From Bacteroidota bacterium (lineage in GTDB: Bacteria; Bacteroidota; Bacteroidia; Chitinophagales; Chitinophagaceae), in the NCBI GenBank assembly GCA_016868585.1, contig VGGR01000002.1, positions 62,001 through 126,000 of the forward strand: 64,000 nucleotides of DNA, in the 5' to 3' direction. Of this stretch, positions 35,933-43,979 are shown one piece after another (within the stretch, counting starts at the first letter, position 1; each line of letters starts with the position of its first letter). The notes below the pieces were generated by a model. That model was not told the origin of the DNA. It saw nothing but the letters and a program-made list of their open reading frames with translations, and did no database searches. The translations under genes were made by a program, and so were the position numbers.

Positions 35933-36709
35933 GTGAAATACTTTAGAAACAAACAAGCTCGGCCCAAAAAGAACAAACTAATACTTAGCGTAAATGCAGT
36001 AATGAAAGCACTGGAAGAAGGGGGTCAGGCATTCGATAAAATCTTTGTAAGCAGTACACTTTCGGCAACCGTAATTGGTCAACTTAAAAAGGCGGCTGCC
36101 TTGGCCACTGTGCCGGTGCAAGTAGTACCTATGGCTAAATTAAACGCTTTCAATGCAGGCAATCATGAGGGATGTGTGGCGTTGAAATCCAGGGTTACCT
36201 ACCAGCCATTGCAAGCCGTAATTGATTGGGTGGTAGGTGAAGGAAGGGTACCATTATTTTTAATGCTGGACGGCATTACGGATGTTAGAAATATTGGGGG
36301 AATAGCTCGTACGGCTTTCTGCACAGGTGTAGATGCCATTATAATACCAGACAAGGGCGTAGGGGCATTACAGGAAGATGCAGTACTAACCTCTGCAGGC
36401 GCACTTGAAAAAATTGCAATTTGTCGGGTGGATTCCTTATTAAAGGCAATTGACACACTACATTTAAATGGGGTGCAAGTATATGCCACACAGATGAAGG
36501 GAAATACTTCAATTGAAGATGTAAACTTTGAAATACCCTGTTGTATCATATTAGGGGGTGAAGAAAAAGGCATCTATCCGGCTTTGCTTAAAGGGGCAGA
36601 TTCCACGGTATATATCCCGATGCAAGGAGGTGTTGATTCTTTTAATGTTTCAGTCTCCGCAGGAATCATTTTGTATGAAGCAATGAAACAGCGGGTTCAA
36701 CGCTTATGA
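35933..36709 (+). CDS. rlmB: SpoU/TrmH-family 2'-O-ribose RNA methyltransferase (RlmB-like)
   Basis: This enzyme family methylates ribose 2'-OH in rRNA or tRNA with a trefoil-knot SAM site. The 258-residue protein starts at a GTG (VKYFRNKQARPKKNK). The substrate-binding N-domain is at 1-95. The knot motifs are LDGITDVRNIGGIARTA (motif 1), CCIILGGEEKGI (motif 2) and DSFNVSVSAGIILYEAM (motif 3). The length and N-domain resemble RlmB (23S G2251), but the exact target cannot be read. A TTTCTTTG box, one mismatch from the -7 consensus, ends 4 nt before the GTG, suggesting a leaderless message. The HMG-CoA-lyase-like gene overlaps its end by 4 nt (ATGA). Confidence 0.87.
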   Translation: MKYFRNKQARPKKNKLILSVNAVMKALEEGGQAFDKIFVSSTLSATVIGQLKKAAALATVPVQVVPMAKLNAFNAGNHEGCVALKSRVTYQPLQAVIDWVVGEGRVPLFLMLDGITDVRNIGGIARTAFCTGVDAIIIPDKGVGALQEDAVLTSAGALEKIAICRVDSLLKAIDTLHLNGVQVYATQMKGNTSIEDVNFEIPCCIILGGEEKGIYPALLKGADSTVYIPMQGGVDSFNVSVSAGIILYEAMKQRVQRL

Positions 36710-37566
36710 TACAGCAAGATCTACAACTTGTGGAATGTCCGCGTGATGCCTTGCAGGGTATAGCCGCATTTATCCCTACCCAGCGTAAGGTTGCGTATTA
36801 CAACGCGCTATTGCAAGTAGGGTTTCATACACTTGATTTTGGAAGTTTTGTTTCTAAAAAGGCTGTGCCACAGATGGCAGATACGTCGGATGTGGTTAAC
36901 GAGTTGATCAAGGGAGAGAGCACTACTAAACTTTTGGTAATCGTTGCAGGTATTAGTGGGGCTAAGGAAGCGTTGAGCAATAAGGCGATAGATGTGTTAG
37001 GATACCCATTTTCTATTTCGCCCACCTTTCAACTTAAAAATACACGTCAAAACCTTTCCGATTCCAGTGCAACCGTTTCATTAATCAATGAAGCGTGTAA
37101 GCATGCACATAAAGAGATAGTGGTTTATCTAGCGATGTCCTTTGGCAACCCCTATGGTGATCCTTACAATCACAAGATGGTTTTAGATCAAATCGAAGCG
37201 CAATTAAAATTGGGCACAGATGTTATCGCTTTGGCTGATACGGTGGGTCTCGCATCTCCCCAACAAGTTTACGAACTTACTTCAGTGGTCATCAGCACAT
37301 TTCCAGAAGCAAGCATTGGGCTACATTTACATGGCGATAAGCATAACTGGGCAGACAAAGTAAAAGCGGGATTTGATGCCGGCTGTGTTAGATTTGATGG
37401 CGCGCTGGGTGGATTTGGCGGATGTCCATTTACAGGCAGTGAGCGTGTAGGCAACCTGGATACGCTGCAGCTGATCAACTGGTTTGAGCAGCAAAAAGTC
37501 AAAACCACAATTGATGCCGTGCAACTAGTAAAATGTGCAACTATTGCGCAACAACTTTTTTCTTGA
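36706..37566 (+). CDS. Hydroxymethylglutaryl-CoA lyase-like protein (HMGL TIM barrel)
   Basis: This 286-residue TIM-barrel protein has the family landmarks ECPRDALQG (the catalytic Arg-Asp after strand 1), FVSKKAVPQMADT, ALADTVGLASPQQVYEL, HLHGDKHNW (metal-ligand His pair) and the C-terminal GGFGGCPFTG with the catalytic Cys. The family cleaves HMG-CoA to acetoacetate and acetyl-CoA in leucine breakdown. Two departures are visible: HLHG instead of the usual HCHD, and LDFGSF where the family has E in (I/V)E.(T/V)SF. It overlaps the methylase gene by 4 nt and is followed after one base by the GSCFA gene. A related acyl-CoA lyase activity is possible. Confidence 0.82.
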   Translation: MIQQDLQLVECPRDALQGIAAFIPTQRKVAYYNALLQVGFHTLDFGSFVSKKAVPQMADTSDVVNELIKGESTTKLLVIVAGISGAKEALSNKAIDVLGYPFSISPTFQLKNTRQNLSDSSATVSLINEACKHAHKEIVVYLAMSFGNPYGDPYNHKMVLDQIEAQLKLGTDVIALADTVGLASPQQVYELTSVVISTFPEASIGLHLHGDKHNWADKVKAGFDAGCVRFDGALGGFGGCPFTGSERVGNLDTLQLINWFEQQKVKTTIDAVQLVKCATIAQQLFS

Positions 37567-37567
37567 T

Positions 37568-38587
37568 ATGCAGTGGTCTTTACCCATTCATATAAAACCT
37601 CCTTTACAATTAATTGACTATCCCAGTAAGGTAATGTTATTGGGGTCTTGTTTTTCTGAGCATATGGGAACGGGACTTTCCGGGTTAAAATTTGATGTGC
37701 TGCAAAACCCGCATGGTATTCTTTTTGCTCCTGATGCTATTGCACAGGCACTGAGCGACTATATCGAATGCAAGGTCTATAGGCAACAAGATCTTTTTCA
37801 ATCAGCGGGTATTTGGTATAGCTGGAATCATCATTCCCGTTTTTCGGGTCCTGATCCGACTGTTGTACTACATAAAATCAACTCCTCTATTCAACAAGCA
37901 AATGCCTTTATCAAGCAGACTAACTTTTTAATCATTACGCTGGGTTCTGCATTTTCTTATCGACTTACCGAATTGGCAACACTGGCTTCCAAGGGAGTCA
38001 ATGACCATGTGGCTAATTGCCATCGGGCGCCTAGCAGCTGGTTCAACAAGGAGCTAATGACCATAGATCATTTGGTAGAAAAATTTGCACACACTATTCA
38101 GTCGCTCAAAAAACTTATTCCTACAGTGACTATTTTTTTCACTATTAGCCCGGTTCGACATATACGCGATGGTGTGCAAGACAATAACCGAAGCAAGGCA
38201 AGACTATTTGAAACACTACAGCAGTTAGAGGAAGCAGATAAAGCCTTATACTATTTTCCAGCCTATGAACTGGTGGTGGATGTATTGCGAGATTATCGTT
38301 TTTATGATGTGGATCTTGTTCATCCTAATTATGCGGCTACCGAGTTTGTGATTAATCATTTTTTAAAAGCTTGTTTAACTACAAATGCACAGGAGTTGGC
38401 CGCGCAGATCAAAAAGATCCAGTTAGCGTTCTGGCATCGGCCACAACATCCGACTGGTCAGTCGCATCAACAATTTCTTGCCCATTCTTTAGAAAAAGCT
38501 ATGGCATTACAAAAAAGTTATCCATTTTTGGATCTCTCTGCGGAGCGCAATTATTTTGAACAACAACTCAGCTTAAGGGGAGGGTAA
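37568..38587 (+). CDS. GSCFA domain protein (SGNH-like), function unknown
   Basis: The ATG at 37568 (339 aa) starts one base after the previous stop. The frame extends back to 37535 inside the HMGL-like gene, but the added residues are not family-like. The GSCFA motif is present in VMLLGSCFSEHMGTGL. Downstream come FLIITLGSAFSYR, TIFFTISPVRHIRDGVQDNNRSK and a catalytic-looking DLVHPNYAATEF, in the order expected for an SGNH/GDSL-type hydrolase. No signal peptide is visible. The family is common in Bacteroidota and has no firm function known to me. Its last 20 nt overlap the 3' end of the oppositely oriented phosphotransferase. Confidence 0.85.
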   Translation: MQWSLPIHIKPPLQLIDYPSKVMLLGSCFSEHMGTGLSGLKFDVLQNPHGILFAPDAIAQALSDYIECKVYRQQDLFQSAGIWYSWNHHSRFSGPDPTVVLHKINSSIQQANAFIKQTNFLIITLGSAFSYRLTELATLASKGVNDHVANCHRAPSSWFNKELMTIDHLVEKFAHTIQSLKKLIPTVTIFFTISPVRHIRDGVQDNNRSKARLFETLQQLEEADKALYYFPAYELVVDVLRDYRFYDVDLVHPNYAATEFVINHFLKACLTTNAQELAAQIKKIQLAFWHRPQHPTGQSHQQFLAHSLEKAMALQKSYPFLDLSAERNYFEQQLSLRGG

Positions 38588-39653
38588 AATTTATTTTTTG
38601 CCGGAGATGTTCTTCCAATGCTTTCAGTAAATAATATTGGTTCCAGGCACGGTCCCAATTCTGACGAGCATGTGCTGTTTTATAATAGGTATCATTCAAG
38701 AAGTAATCTGTGATAAATCTAAGACACTGTATATATATGATCCAAATGCCAGACCAATGAATCCATGCATTTTCTTTGGCCGTTGCATATTTTTCCATTG
38801 AGGATTGATAGCCATCTATTAGTGCAGTATATGCGTCTGCGTCGATTGCAATGTCTTCCCATGCCGTATGATTTTCGTCTGTTTTCCCAGCCATGGACCT
38901 GATCATATCGCCCAGATCAGAAAAATAATAACCAGGCATGGTGGTATCCAGATCAAGTATTGCAGCTACGTTGTTCGACGACTTTGTAAAAAGCAGATTG
39001 GCCGTTTTTGCATCATGATGTCTGATCCGAATGGGGAAATGCAGCGGTGAACCAACGATTGCATCAAATTGCTTCACATAGTTGACTCTATTCTCTAGAT
39101 GCTTGACTAAAACGGCTGCCTCTTGTATGCGGACGTTATTTCCTGTGGCTATCGCAGTTTGAAATTGTTGATACCGGTGGCGAAGGTTATGGAAGTTTTC
39201 CAGTGTTGGGAAAAGTGAATGATTGTTGATCACTTGGGTCATTTTCCCAAATTCCCCAAAACAGCGTGCAGCTTCGTATAACTGGGCTGTGGTAGGGGGC
39301 TTAGTAATATTCACTGCATGTTCAATAAATTCCTGGATTCTCCATGCTTGGCCCAACTGATCGTGGTGTAGAAAACCAGTATCTGAAAAGGGGAGTGGAG
39401 CTGCGATCTTAAAAGAGAGGGCTGTTTGTTGGGCTAACCAGGTTTTATAAATAATTTGATGATTGTGGATCAGTTCCAGTGGCTTTTTAAAAACATGCGT
39501 ATTGATTTGTTGCAACACTACCGGAAAAGGATAAAGGGGCGACTTACATAGCCATGTTTGGTTGATCAATCCGTTTGGTAATAATTGACAGGTTTCCTCC
39601 TGGTTTTCTAACTGTAAGCAGTTAAGTAGTGGTATGGGAATGGTGGGGTTCAT
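38568..39653 (-). CDS. Aminoglycoside-phosphotransferase/choline-kinase-fold protein
   Basis: This 361-residue protein has the APH-type kinase fold. The N-lobe shows NQTWLCKSPLYPFPVVLQQIN, the catalytic loop is IRIRHHDAKTANLLF (HxDxxxxN), and the Mg-binding segment is VAAILDLDTTMPGYYFSDLGD. Members phosphorylate small hydroxyl substrates such as choline, homoserine, N-acetylhexosamines or antibiotics. The specificity cannot be told and there is no sign that it is a resistance gene. In Bacteroidota similar proteins often sit near sugar-nucleotide genes, but none is adjacent here. It starts at the ATG 39653, divergent from rpsO over 248 bp. Confidence 0.84.
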   Translation of the reverse strand: MNPTIPIPLLNCLQLENQEETCQLLPNGLINQTWLCKSPLYPFPVVLQQINTHVFKKPLELIHNHQIIYKTWLAQQTALSFKIAAPLPFSDTGFLHHDQLGQAWRIQEFIEHAVNITKPPTTAQLYEAARCFGEFGKMTQVINNHSLFPTLENFHNLRHRYQQFQTAIATGNNVRIQEAAVLVKHLENRVNYVKQFDAIVGSPLHFPIRIRHHDAKTANLLFTKSSNNVAAILDLDTTMPGYYFSDLGDMIRSMAGKTDENHTAWEDIAIDADAYTALIDGYQSSMEKYATAKENAWIHWSGIWIIYIQCLRFITDYFLNDTYYKTAHARQNWDRAWNQYYLLKALEEHLRQKINFTLPLS

Positions 39654-39758
39654 TTAAATAATTCTGTTCCCCTTGATCTCATCGCGGGGGTAAGCTGATA
39701 AAGCCGGTCGTAAAATACCTTGTAAATCTGCAGAAAATTTAATGTTCAAATCTAAACA

Positions 39759-39779
39759 TTTGATTGAAAATCAATCAAA
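39759..39779. repeat. 9-bp palindrome upstream of rpsO
   Basis: TTTGATTGA and TCAATCAAA flank a 3-base centre (AAA). It lies 38 bp upstream of the rpsO -33 element and 106 bp upstream of the phosphotransferase start on the other strand. It could be an operator. Confidence 0.45.
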
Positions 39780-39817
39780 AACATAGTTTTCGGGATGAAA
39801 AAATTATCTCTATTTCC

Positions 39818-39847
39818 TTGTAATTCAGGGCAATATTTCTACCTTTG
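39818..39847 (+). promoter_or_regulatory. Promoter of rpsO-pnp (TTG-19-TACCTTTG)
   Basis: A TTG at 39818-39820 is separated by 19 nt from TACCTTTG at 39840-39847. This is a good match to the Bacteroidota -33/-7 consensus, and the same spacing and -7 sequence recur before rpmI. It leaves a leader of about 50 nt. Confidence 0.65.
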
Positions 39848-39858
39848 CGCCCCTGATG

Positions 39859-39884
39859 TCGGATGAATCGACTAATCGGATGAA
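39859..39884 (+). promoter_or_regulatory. Direct repeats in the rpsO leader
   Basis: TCGGATGAA occurs twice, 17 nt apart (39859-39867 and 39876-39884), just before the rpsO ATG at 39902. The position fits an S15 autoregulatory RNA element, but I could not fold a convincing three-way junction by eye. Confidence 0.35.
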
Positions 39885-39901
39885 AAATTAAAACTTTTAA
39901 G

Positions 39902-40171
39902 ATGTCTATTACAAAAGAAAAGAAAGCAAGCATTGTAACTCAATTTGCTGGATCTGCAAAAAACACAGGTTCTATCGAGGGTCAAATTGCCCTCCTCACA
40001 GAACGTATTACACACATTAGCGGCCACTTACAAGCCAACAAGAAAGACTTCTCCACCCATCGTGGACTAATGCAATTAGTTGGAAAGCGTAAACGCTTGT
40101 TAAATTATTTGCAAAAGCACAACCTGACTGGCTATCGCCAACTGATTGAGAAGTTGGGAATCCGTAAATAA
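39902..40171 (+). CDS. rpsO: 30S ribosomal protein S15
   Basis: S15 binds the central domain of 16S rRNA early in small-subunit assembly. The 89-residue sequence shows the family core GSIEGQIALLTERITHISGH, HLQANKKDFSTHRGLMQLVG and KRKRLLNYLQKHN, ending YRQLIEKLGIRK. pnp follows 119 bp downstream, the arrangement known from many bacteria. Two hairpins lie in the gap. The gene has a good promoter match upstream. Confidence 0.98.
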   Translation: MSITKEKKASIVTQFAGSAKNTGSIEGQIALLTERITHISGHLQANKKDFSTHRGLMQLVGKRKRLLNYLQKHNLTGYRQLIEKLGIRK

Positions 40172-40195
40172 ATTATTCATTGGTTAGTTTTTGTT

Positions 40196-40263
40196 TTTGC
40201 CAATATCCGCTTGGTATTGGCAAATCCTTTTAAAGATATTCTCTCTTTTCTGTTACAAGAGAG
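40196..40263 (+). promoter_or_regulatory. Two hairpins between rpsO and pnp
   Basis: Hairpin 1 (40196-40224) has a perfect 10-bp stem, TTTGCCAATA/TATTGGCAAA, with a 9-nt loop and only a weak T tail. Hairpin 2 (40241-40263) has a 7-bp stem, CTCTCTT/AAGAGAG, with a 9-nt loop, 27 nt before the pnp ATG. In enterobacteria this interval carries the rpsO attenuator and the RNase III site used for PNPase autoregulation. A like role here is inferred from position. Confidence 0.6.
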
Positions 40264-40290
40264 CGATCGGCTAACCTAAAAAAAAATTAT

Positions 40291-42462
40291 ATGTTAAAAC
40301 AACCAATTTGTACCACTTTTACTTTAGGTGAGGGACGTGAAATTACTTTAGAAACTGGCCGTTTAGCTCGTCAGGCTGATGGAGCTGTAACGGTAAGCAT
40401 GGGAAATTGTATGATACTCGCTACAGTAGTAGCGAGCAAAGAGCCGAAAGAAGGGCAAAGTTTTTTTCCATTGACGGTAGACTATCAAGAAAAATTTGCG
40501 GCAGCTGGTCGTATTCCAGGTTCCTTTTTTAAACGTGAAGCTAAATTAAATGATTATGAGGTTTTAACTAGTCGTTTAATTGATCGTGCCTTACGCCCGC
40601 TTTTCCCCGAAGATTATTTTTGTGATGTACAGGTGCTGGTAACACTAGTTTCCAGCGATCCTGAAATTATGCCTGACGCATTGGCTTGTTTGGCTGCTTC
40701 TGCCGCTTTAGCCGTTTCTGATATTCCAATCAAAGAAGTGATTTCTGAAGTACGTGTTTCAAGATTGAATGGCAGTCTTGTCATTAATCCGACCCGTACG
40801 CAAATGGAAAGTGCGGATATGGACTTTATCATTGCCGCCACTGAAAAAAACCTGATGATGGTGGAAGGAGAAGCGCAAGAATGTAGCGAGGAAGATTTGT
40901 GCAAGGTTTTAGAATTAGCACATGATGCGATTCGTATTCAGATCAAAGCACAACAAGAGCTTGGTAAATTAGCAGGGGTAACTGAAAAAAGAACCTATAC
41001 AAAACCAGCTTCAGATATAACGCTTCGCGATAAGATTTATGCCTTTGCGCAACCCAAAGTGTATGAGGTAGCCAAAGGTGCTTTTAGCAAACACGAACGA
41101 AGCAAGCGTTTTGATACCCTTAAGCAAGAATTAATAGCTTACCTCAAGCAAGATGCCGGTCTGGGTGAAACGGATAGCTTACCGGAGCTTACAAAAACAT
41201 TAACCTCAACTTATTACGGCGATCTGCAATATGATGTGGTTCGGGATATGATTTTGGACGAACGCCTGCGGTTAGATGGAAGGTCTTTAGAGACCGTTCG
41301 CCCACTTGATATGGAAGTAGATGTACTTCCTTCGCCCCATGGTTCATCCTTATTTACACGTGGTGAAACACAATCCTTGACCACAGTAACGCTGGGAACT
41401 CCATTAGATGAGTTGCTGGTGGAAAGTGCCGCAAAATCTGTGGATTCAAAATTCTACTTGCATTATAATTTTCCTCCCTTCTCTACCGGTGAAGTGAAAA
41501 TGATGCGAGGACAAAGCCGTCGTGAGGTGGGACATGGAAATTTAGCACAGCGATCATTAAAACAACTGATGCCTTCCGGTGATTTTCCATATACGGTTCG
41601 TGTGGTAAGTGATATTCTTGAGTCAAATGGGTCTTCCTCTATGGCTACCGTTTGTGCGGGTTCGCTTGCCTTGATGGATGCGGGTGTTGGCATCCCCAAA
41701 CACGTATCCGGTGTAGCAATGGGACTTATCACAAAAGGAGACAAGTTGGCTATTTTAACCGATATTCTGGGCGATGAAGATCACCTGGGTGATATGGATT
41801 TTAAAGTGACCGGTACAAGAGATGGAATCTGCGGTGTCCAAATGGATATAAAGGTTGATGGACTAAAAATGGAAGTGATGCGACAGGCACTTGATCAGGC
41901 CCGTAAAGGCCGCTTGCATATCCTGGACGCTATGTATGCCTGTATCCCAGCTGCCAGAGAAGAGGTGAAGCCTCATGCTCCTCGAATGGTCAAGTTGTTT
42001 ATTGATAAAGAATTTATTGGAGCAGTGATTGGACCTGGTGGTAAAGTGATTCAGGAAATCCAACGAGAAACTGGAACTACTATTAATCTTGAAGAGGTCA
42101 ATAACCGTGGTGAGGTTAGTGTTTTTAGTACTAACAAGGAAAGTGTGGATAAAGCCGTGGCCTGGATCAAAGGAATTGTGGCTGTACCCCAAATTGGCGA
42201 CTCGTATGATGCGGTAGTGAAATCCATCATGCCATTTGGTGCATTTGTAGAGTTTTTACCGGGAAAGCAAGGGTTGGTTCATATCAGTGAAGTCAGCTGG
42301 AAAAGACTGGAAACCTTGGATGGACTTGTAAAAGAGGGCGATCCTATGAAGGTTAAACTAATTGGTACAGATCCGAAGTCTGGTAAATTCAAATTATCAA
42401 GGAAAGCATTACTTCAAAAACCGGAGCGATCTGCTTCCGACTCAAAAGAAACAAATGACTAA
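40291..42462 (+). CDS. pnp: Polyribonucleotide nucleotidyltransferase (PNPase)
   Basis: PNPase degrades RNA 3' to 5' with phosphate and works in the degradosome. The 723 residues hold two RNase PH domains (first core GRIPGSFFKREAKLNDYEVL; second core LHYNFPPFSTGEVKMMRGQS and the Asp-rich DILGDEDHLGDMDFKVTGT). They are joined by an all-helical linker. A KH domain (FIGAVIGPGGKVIQEIQRET) and a C-terminal S1 domain (AVVKSIMPFGAFVEFLPGKQ) follow. The length is normal. It is cotranscribed with rpsO unless the intergenic hairpin stops transcription, and it ends with a strong terminator overlapping the stop region. Confidence 0.98.
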   Translation: MLKQPICTTFTLGEGREITLETGRLARQADGAVTVSMGNCMILATVVASKEPKEGQSFFPLTVDYQEKFAAAGRIPGSFFKREAKLNDYEVLTSRLIDRALRPLFPEDYFCDVQVLVTLVSSDPEIMPDALACLAASAALAVSDIPIKEVISEVRVSRLNGSLVINPTRTQMESADMDFIIAATEKNLMMVEGEAQECSEEDLCKVLELAHDAIRIQIKAQQELGKLAGVTEKRTYTKPASDITLRDKIYAFAQPKVYEVAKGAFSKHERSKRFDTLKQELIAYLKQDAGLGETDSLPELTKTLTSTYYGDLQYDVVRDMILDERLRLDGRSLETVRPLDMEVDVLPSPHGSSLFTRGETQSLTTVTLGTPLDELLVESAAKSVDSKFYLHYNFPPFSTGEVKMMRGQSRREVGHGNLAQRSLKQLMPSGDFPYTVRVVSDILESNGSSSMATVCAGSLALMDAGVGIPKHVSGVAMGLITKGDKLAILTDILGDEDHLGDMDFKVTGTRDGICGVQMDIKVDGLKMEVMRQALDQARKGRLHILDAMYACIPAAREEVKPHAPRMVKLFIDKEFIGAVIGPGGKVIQEIQRETGTTINLEEVNNRGEVSVFSTNKESVDKAVAWIKGIVAVPQIGDSYDAVVKSIMPFGAFVEFLPGKQGLVHISEVSWKRLETLDGLVKEGDPMKVKLIGTDPKSGKFKLSRKALLQKPERSASDSKETND

Positions 42463-42465
42463 GCT

Positions 42466-42491
42466 AAATGACCCGCATGGGTCATTTTTTT
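42466..42491 (+). terminator. Intrinsic terminator after pnp
   Basis: AAATGACCC and GGGTCATTT pair around GCAT, followed by a run of T. It begins 3 nt after the pnp stop and ends exactly at the ATG of the prmA remnant. Confidence 0.85.
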
Positions 42492-42747
42492 ATGGAAACT
42501 TATATTGAGTTAACGATAGAAAATAGTGGCCAAGCGCATTCTTCTTTTCTGATTGCTGCGTTGGATGCTTCTGGTTTTACCGGATTTATTGAGGAGTCAA
42601 ATCGCCTAAAGGCATACATTCCTGCCAAGGATTATAGTCCGCAATTAATGGTAAAGGGTTCAATTAGCAACGGCCGCTTATCCTCCAGAGAATGATCGAT
42701 TTGACCTGATTCTTGCAAATCCAACGATTTTTCAAGGTGTTATTTAA
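42492..42747 (+). pseudogene. prmA: Internally deleted remnant of ribosomal protein L11 methyltransferase
   Basis: From the ATG at 42492 the frame reads METYIELTIENSG and DASGFTGFIEESNRLKAYIP, the usual N-terminal domain of Bacteroidota PrmA. It stops at 42695 after about 67 residues. In the +1 frame the next bases read NDRFDLILANP (42691-42723), matching the FD.ILAN motif that normally lies about 170 residues further on, and then stop at 42747. The SAM-binding centre and the C-terminal catalytic part are therefore deleted and the ends are out of frame. Intact PrmA has about 280 residues. The remnant directly follows the pnp terminator, so it may not be transcribed. Confidence 0.78.
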
Positions 42748-42753
42748 TTAGTA

Positions 42754-42761
42754 TATTTTTG
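42754..42761 (+). promoter_or_regulatory. TAnnTTTG -7 box of plsY
   Basis: TATTTTTG ends 15 nt before the plsY ATG, just after the prmA remnant. Confidence 0.5.
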
Positions 42762-42776
42762 ATTGCCTCATAAAGC

Positions 42777-43448
42777 ATGAATGAGTTGCTACTAATATTA
42801 TTAGCCTATCTGTTAGGTAGTATTACCACCGCTGTATGGGTAAGTAAGCGTTTCTATAATATTGATATCCGCGAATATGGAAGTGGTAATGCGGGTGCAA
42901 CCAATGTCTTTCGAGTATTAGGCTCTCGTTGGGGAACTTTTGTGATGTTAATCGATATGCTTAAAGGGGTGCTTGCTGTCCAATTAGCTTGGCTGCTTCC
43001 TGAGTACATTGATTCGGAGATCCAGTTTCAGAACCTCCAGACCAGTTTAGGGATGGCGGCAGCACTCGGGCATATTTTCCCAATTTGGGCTGAATTCAGG
43101 GGTGGGAAAGGGGTGGCAACCGTGTTTGGTATGGTATTGGGGATTTCACCCATTACTGCTGTTAGTTGTGCCGGCATCTTTTTACTGGTCTTGTACCTAA
43201 CCCGATTTGTTTCTTTAAGTTCAATTTTGGCTAGTATAGCATTCCCCATATTTATCCTTGTTGTTTTCAATGTAGAAAACCCATTGTACAGAGTTTTCGC
43301 GATTGCTGTGGCTTTGATGGTGATTTTGACCCATCAAAAAAATATTGAAAGGCTTCTAAGAGGAAAGGAGACAAAAGCTTCCATTTTAAAAGGCAGGGAT
43401 CGTAGAAAACAAATTAGGTTAGAACGAAAAAGACAGCGCGGATTTTAA
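42777..43448 (+). CDS. plsY: Acyl-phosphate:glycerol-3-phosphate acyltransferase PlsY
   Basis: PlsY is the membrane enzyme that acylates glycerol-3-phosphate from acyl-phosphate, the first step of phospholipid synthesis. The 223 residues contain the three conserved loops: LLGSITTAVWVSK, REYGSGNAGATNVFRVLG, and GHIFPIWAEFRGGKGVATVFG (the HxFPxxxxFxGGKGV signature). There are about five membrane helices. The basic tail (KGRDRRKQIRLERKRQRGF) is cytoplasmic. A plsX is not in this window. The next acylation enzyme in the pathway, PlsC, is seen only as a decayed remnant at 11 kb, so an intact copy must lie elsewhere. Confidence 0.95.
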   Translation: MNELLLILLAYLLGSITTAVWVSKRFYNIDIREYGSGNAGATNVFRVLGSRWGTFVMLIDMLKGVLAVQLAWLLPEYIDSEIQFQNLQTSLGMAAALGHIFPIWAEFRGGKGVATVFGMVLGISPITAVSCAGIFLLVLYLTRFVSLSSILASIAFPIFILVVFNVENPLYRVFAIAVALMVILTHQKNIERLLRGKETKASILKGRDRRKQIRLERKRQRGF

Positions 43449-43568
43449 AAGTAACACGCTGATTTTCAGTTTATATGGGGGAAAGTGGTTCTTCTATCCC
43501 TTGAACTGATAATTGACCTGTAAAATTCATCATTTTTTGGTAACTTTACATCCCTTTAAAGTTTACCT

Positions 43569-43979
43569 ATGTCCCAGTCCATTTTCGAAAAATTACAACT
43601 GAACGGCGAGAAAAACTTACTAATTCAGGGTTTACCCTCTTCAATTGAAAAACAATTCAGCAAGCTCTCTTTTGCAAAGAATGTTACCCCTTTACTAAAA
43701 AGTCGTAGAATAGATTTTGCTTTAGTTTTTGCGATTAATGAAGTGCAGCTCAATGGTATTCTGAGAGATGTGATGGCATCTCTGAAGGAAAATTCTAAAT
43801 TCTGGGTAGCTTATCCTAAATCAACTTCAAAGATTGTAACTGACCTGAATCGCGAGTCAAGTTGGATTCAACTGACCAGCGGTGGGTATGAGAGTATTGA
43901 TAGGATCGAGCTTGATCATGTGTGGAGTGCGCTCCGTTTCGCTCGCAGTGAGATCGGGGCAATAGTGGTTAACGGATAA
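43569..43979 (+). CDS. DUF3052-like small protein
   Basis: This 136-residue protein has the layout of the DUF3052 family. Its N-terminal part has LQLNGEKNLLIQGLPSSIE, a central DFALVFAINEVQLNGILRD is followed by the hallmark FWVAYPKSTSKIVTDLNRES, and it ends with VWSALRFARSE. The central W-(V/A)-x-(Y/W)-P-K and terminal WSALRF blocks are what I recognise. The fold looks like a degenerate methyltransferase without the SAM glycine motif. No function is known to me. The last 11 nt overlap the end of the oppositely oriented dnaG. Confidence 0.7.
   Translation: MSQSIFEKLQLNGEKNLLIQGLPSSIEKQFSKLSFAKNVTPLLKSRRIDFALVFAINEVQLNGILRDVMASLKENSKFWVAYPKSTSKIVTDLNRESSWIQLTSGGYESIDRIELDHVWSALRFARSEIGAIVVNG

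Noticed and set aside
36199-36573. 124-codon minus-strand frame inside the SpoU methylase
   Set aside because: Shadow of the conserved SpoU motifs; no promoter or family-like sequence.
38568-39653. Aminoglycoside-resistance gene
   Set aside because: Only the general kinase fold is seen; the fold serves many housekeeping kinases and there is no mobile context.
42468-42695. 75-residue hypothetical protein after pnp
   Set aside because: Its first eight codons lie in the pnp terminator. The rest is the N-terminus of a deleted prmA, so it is recorded as a pseudogene.
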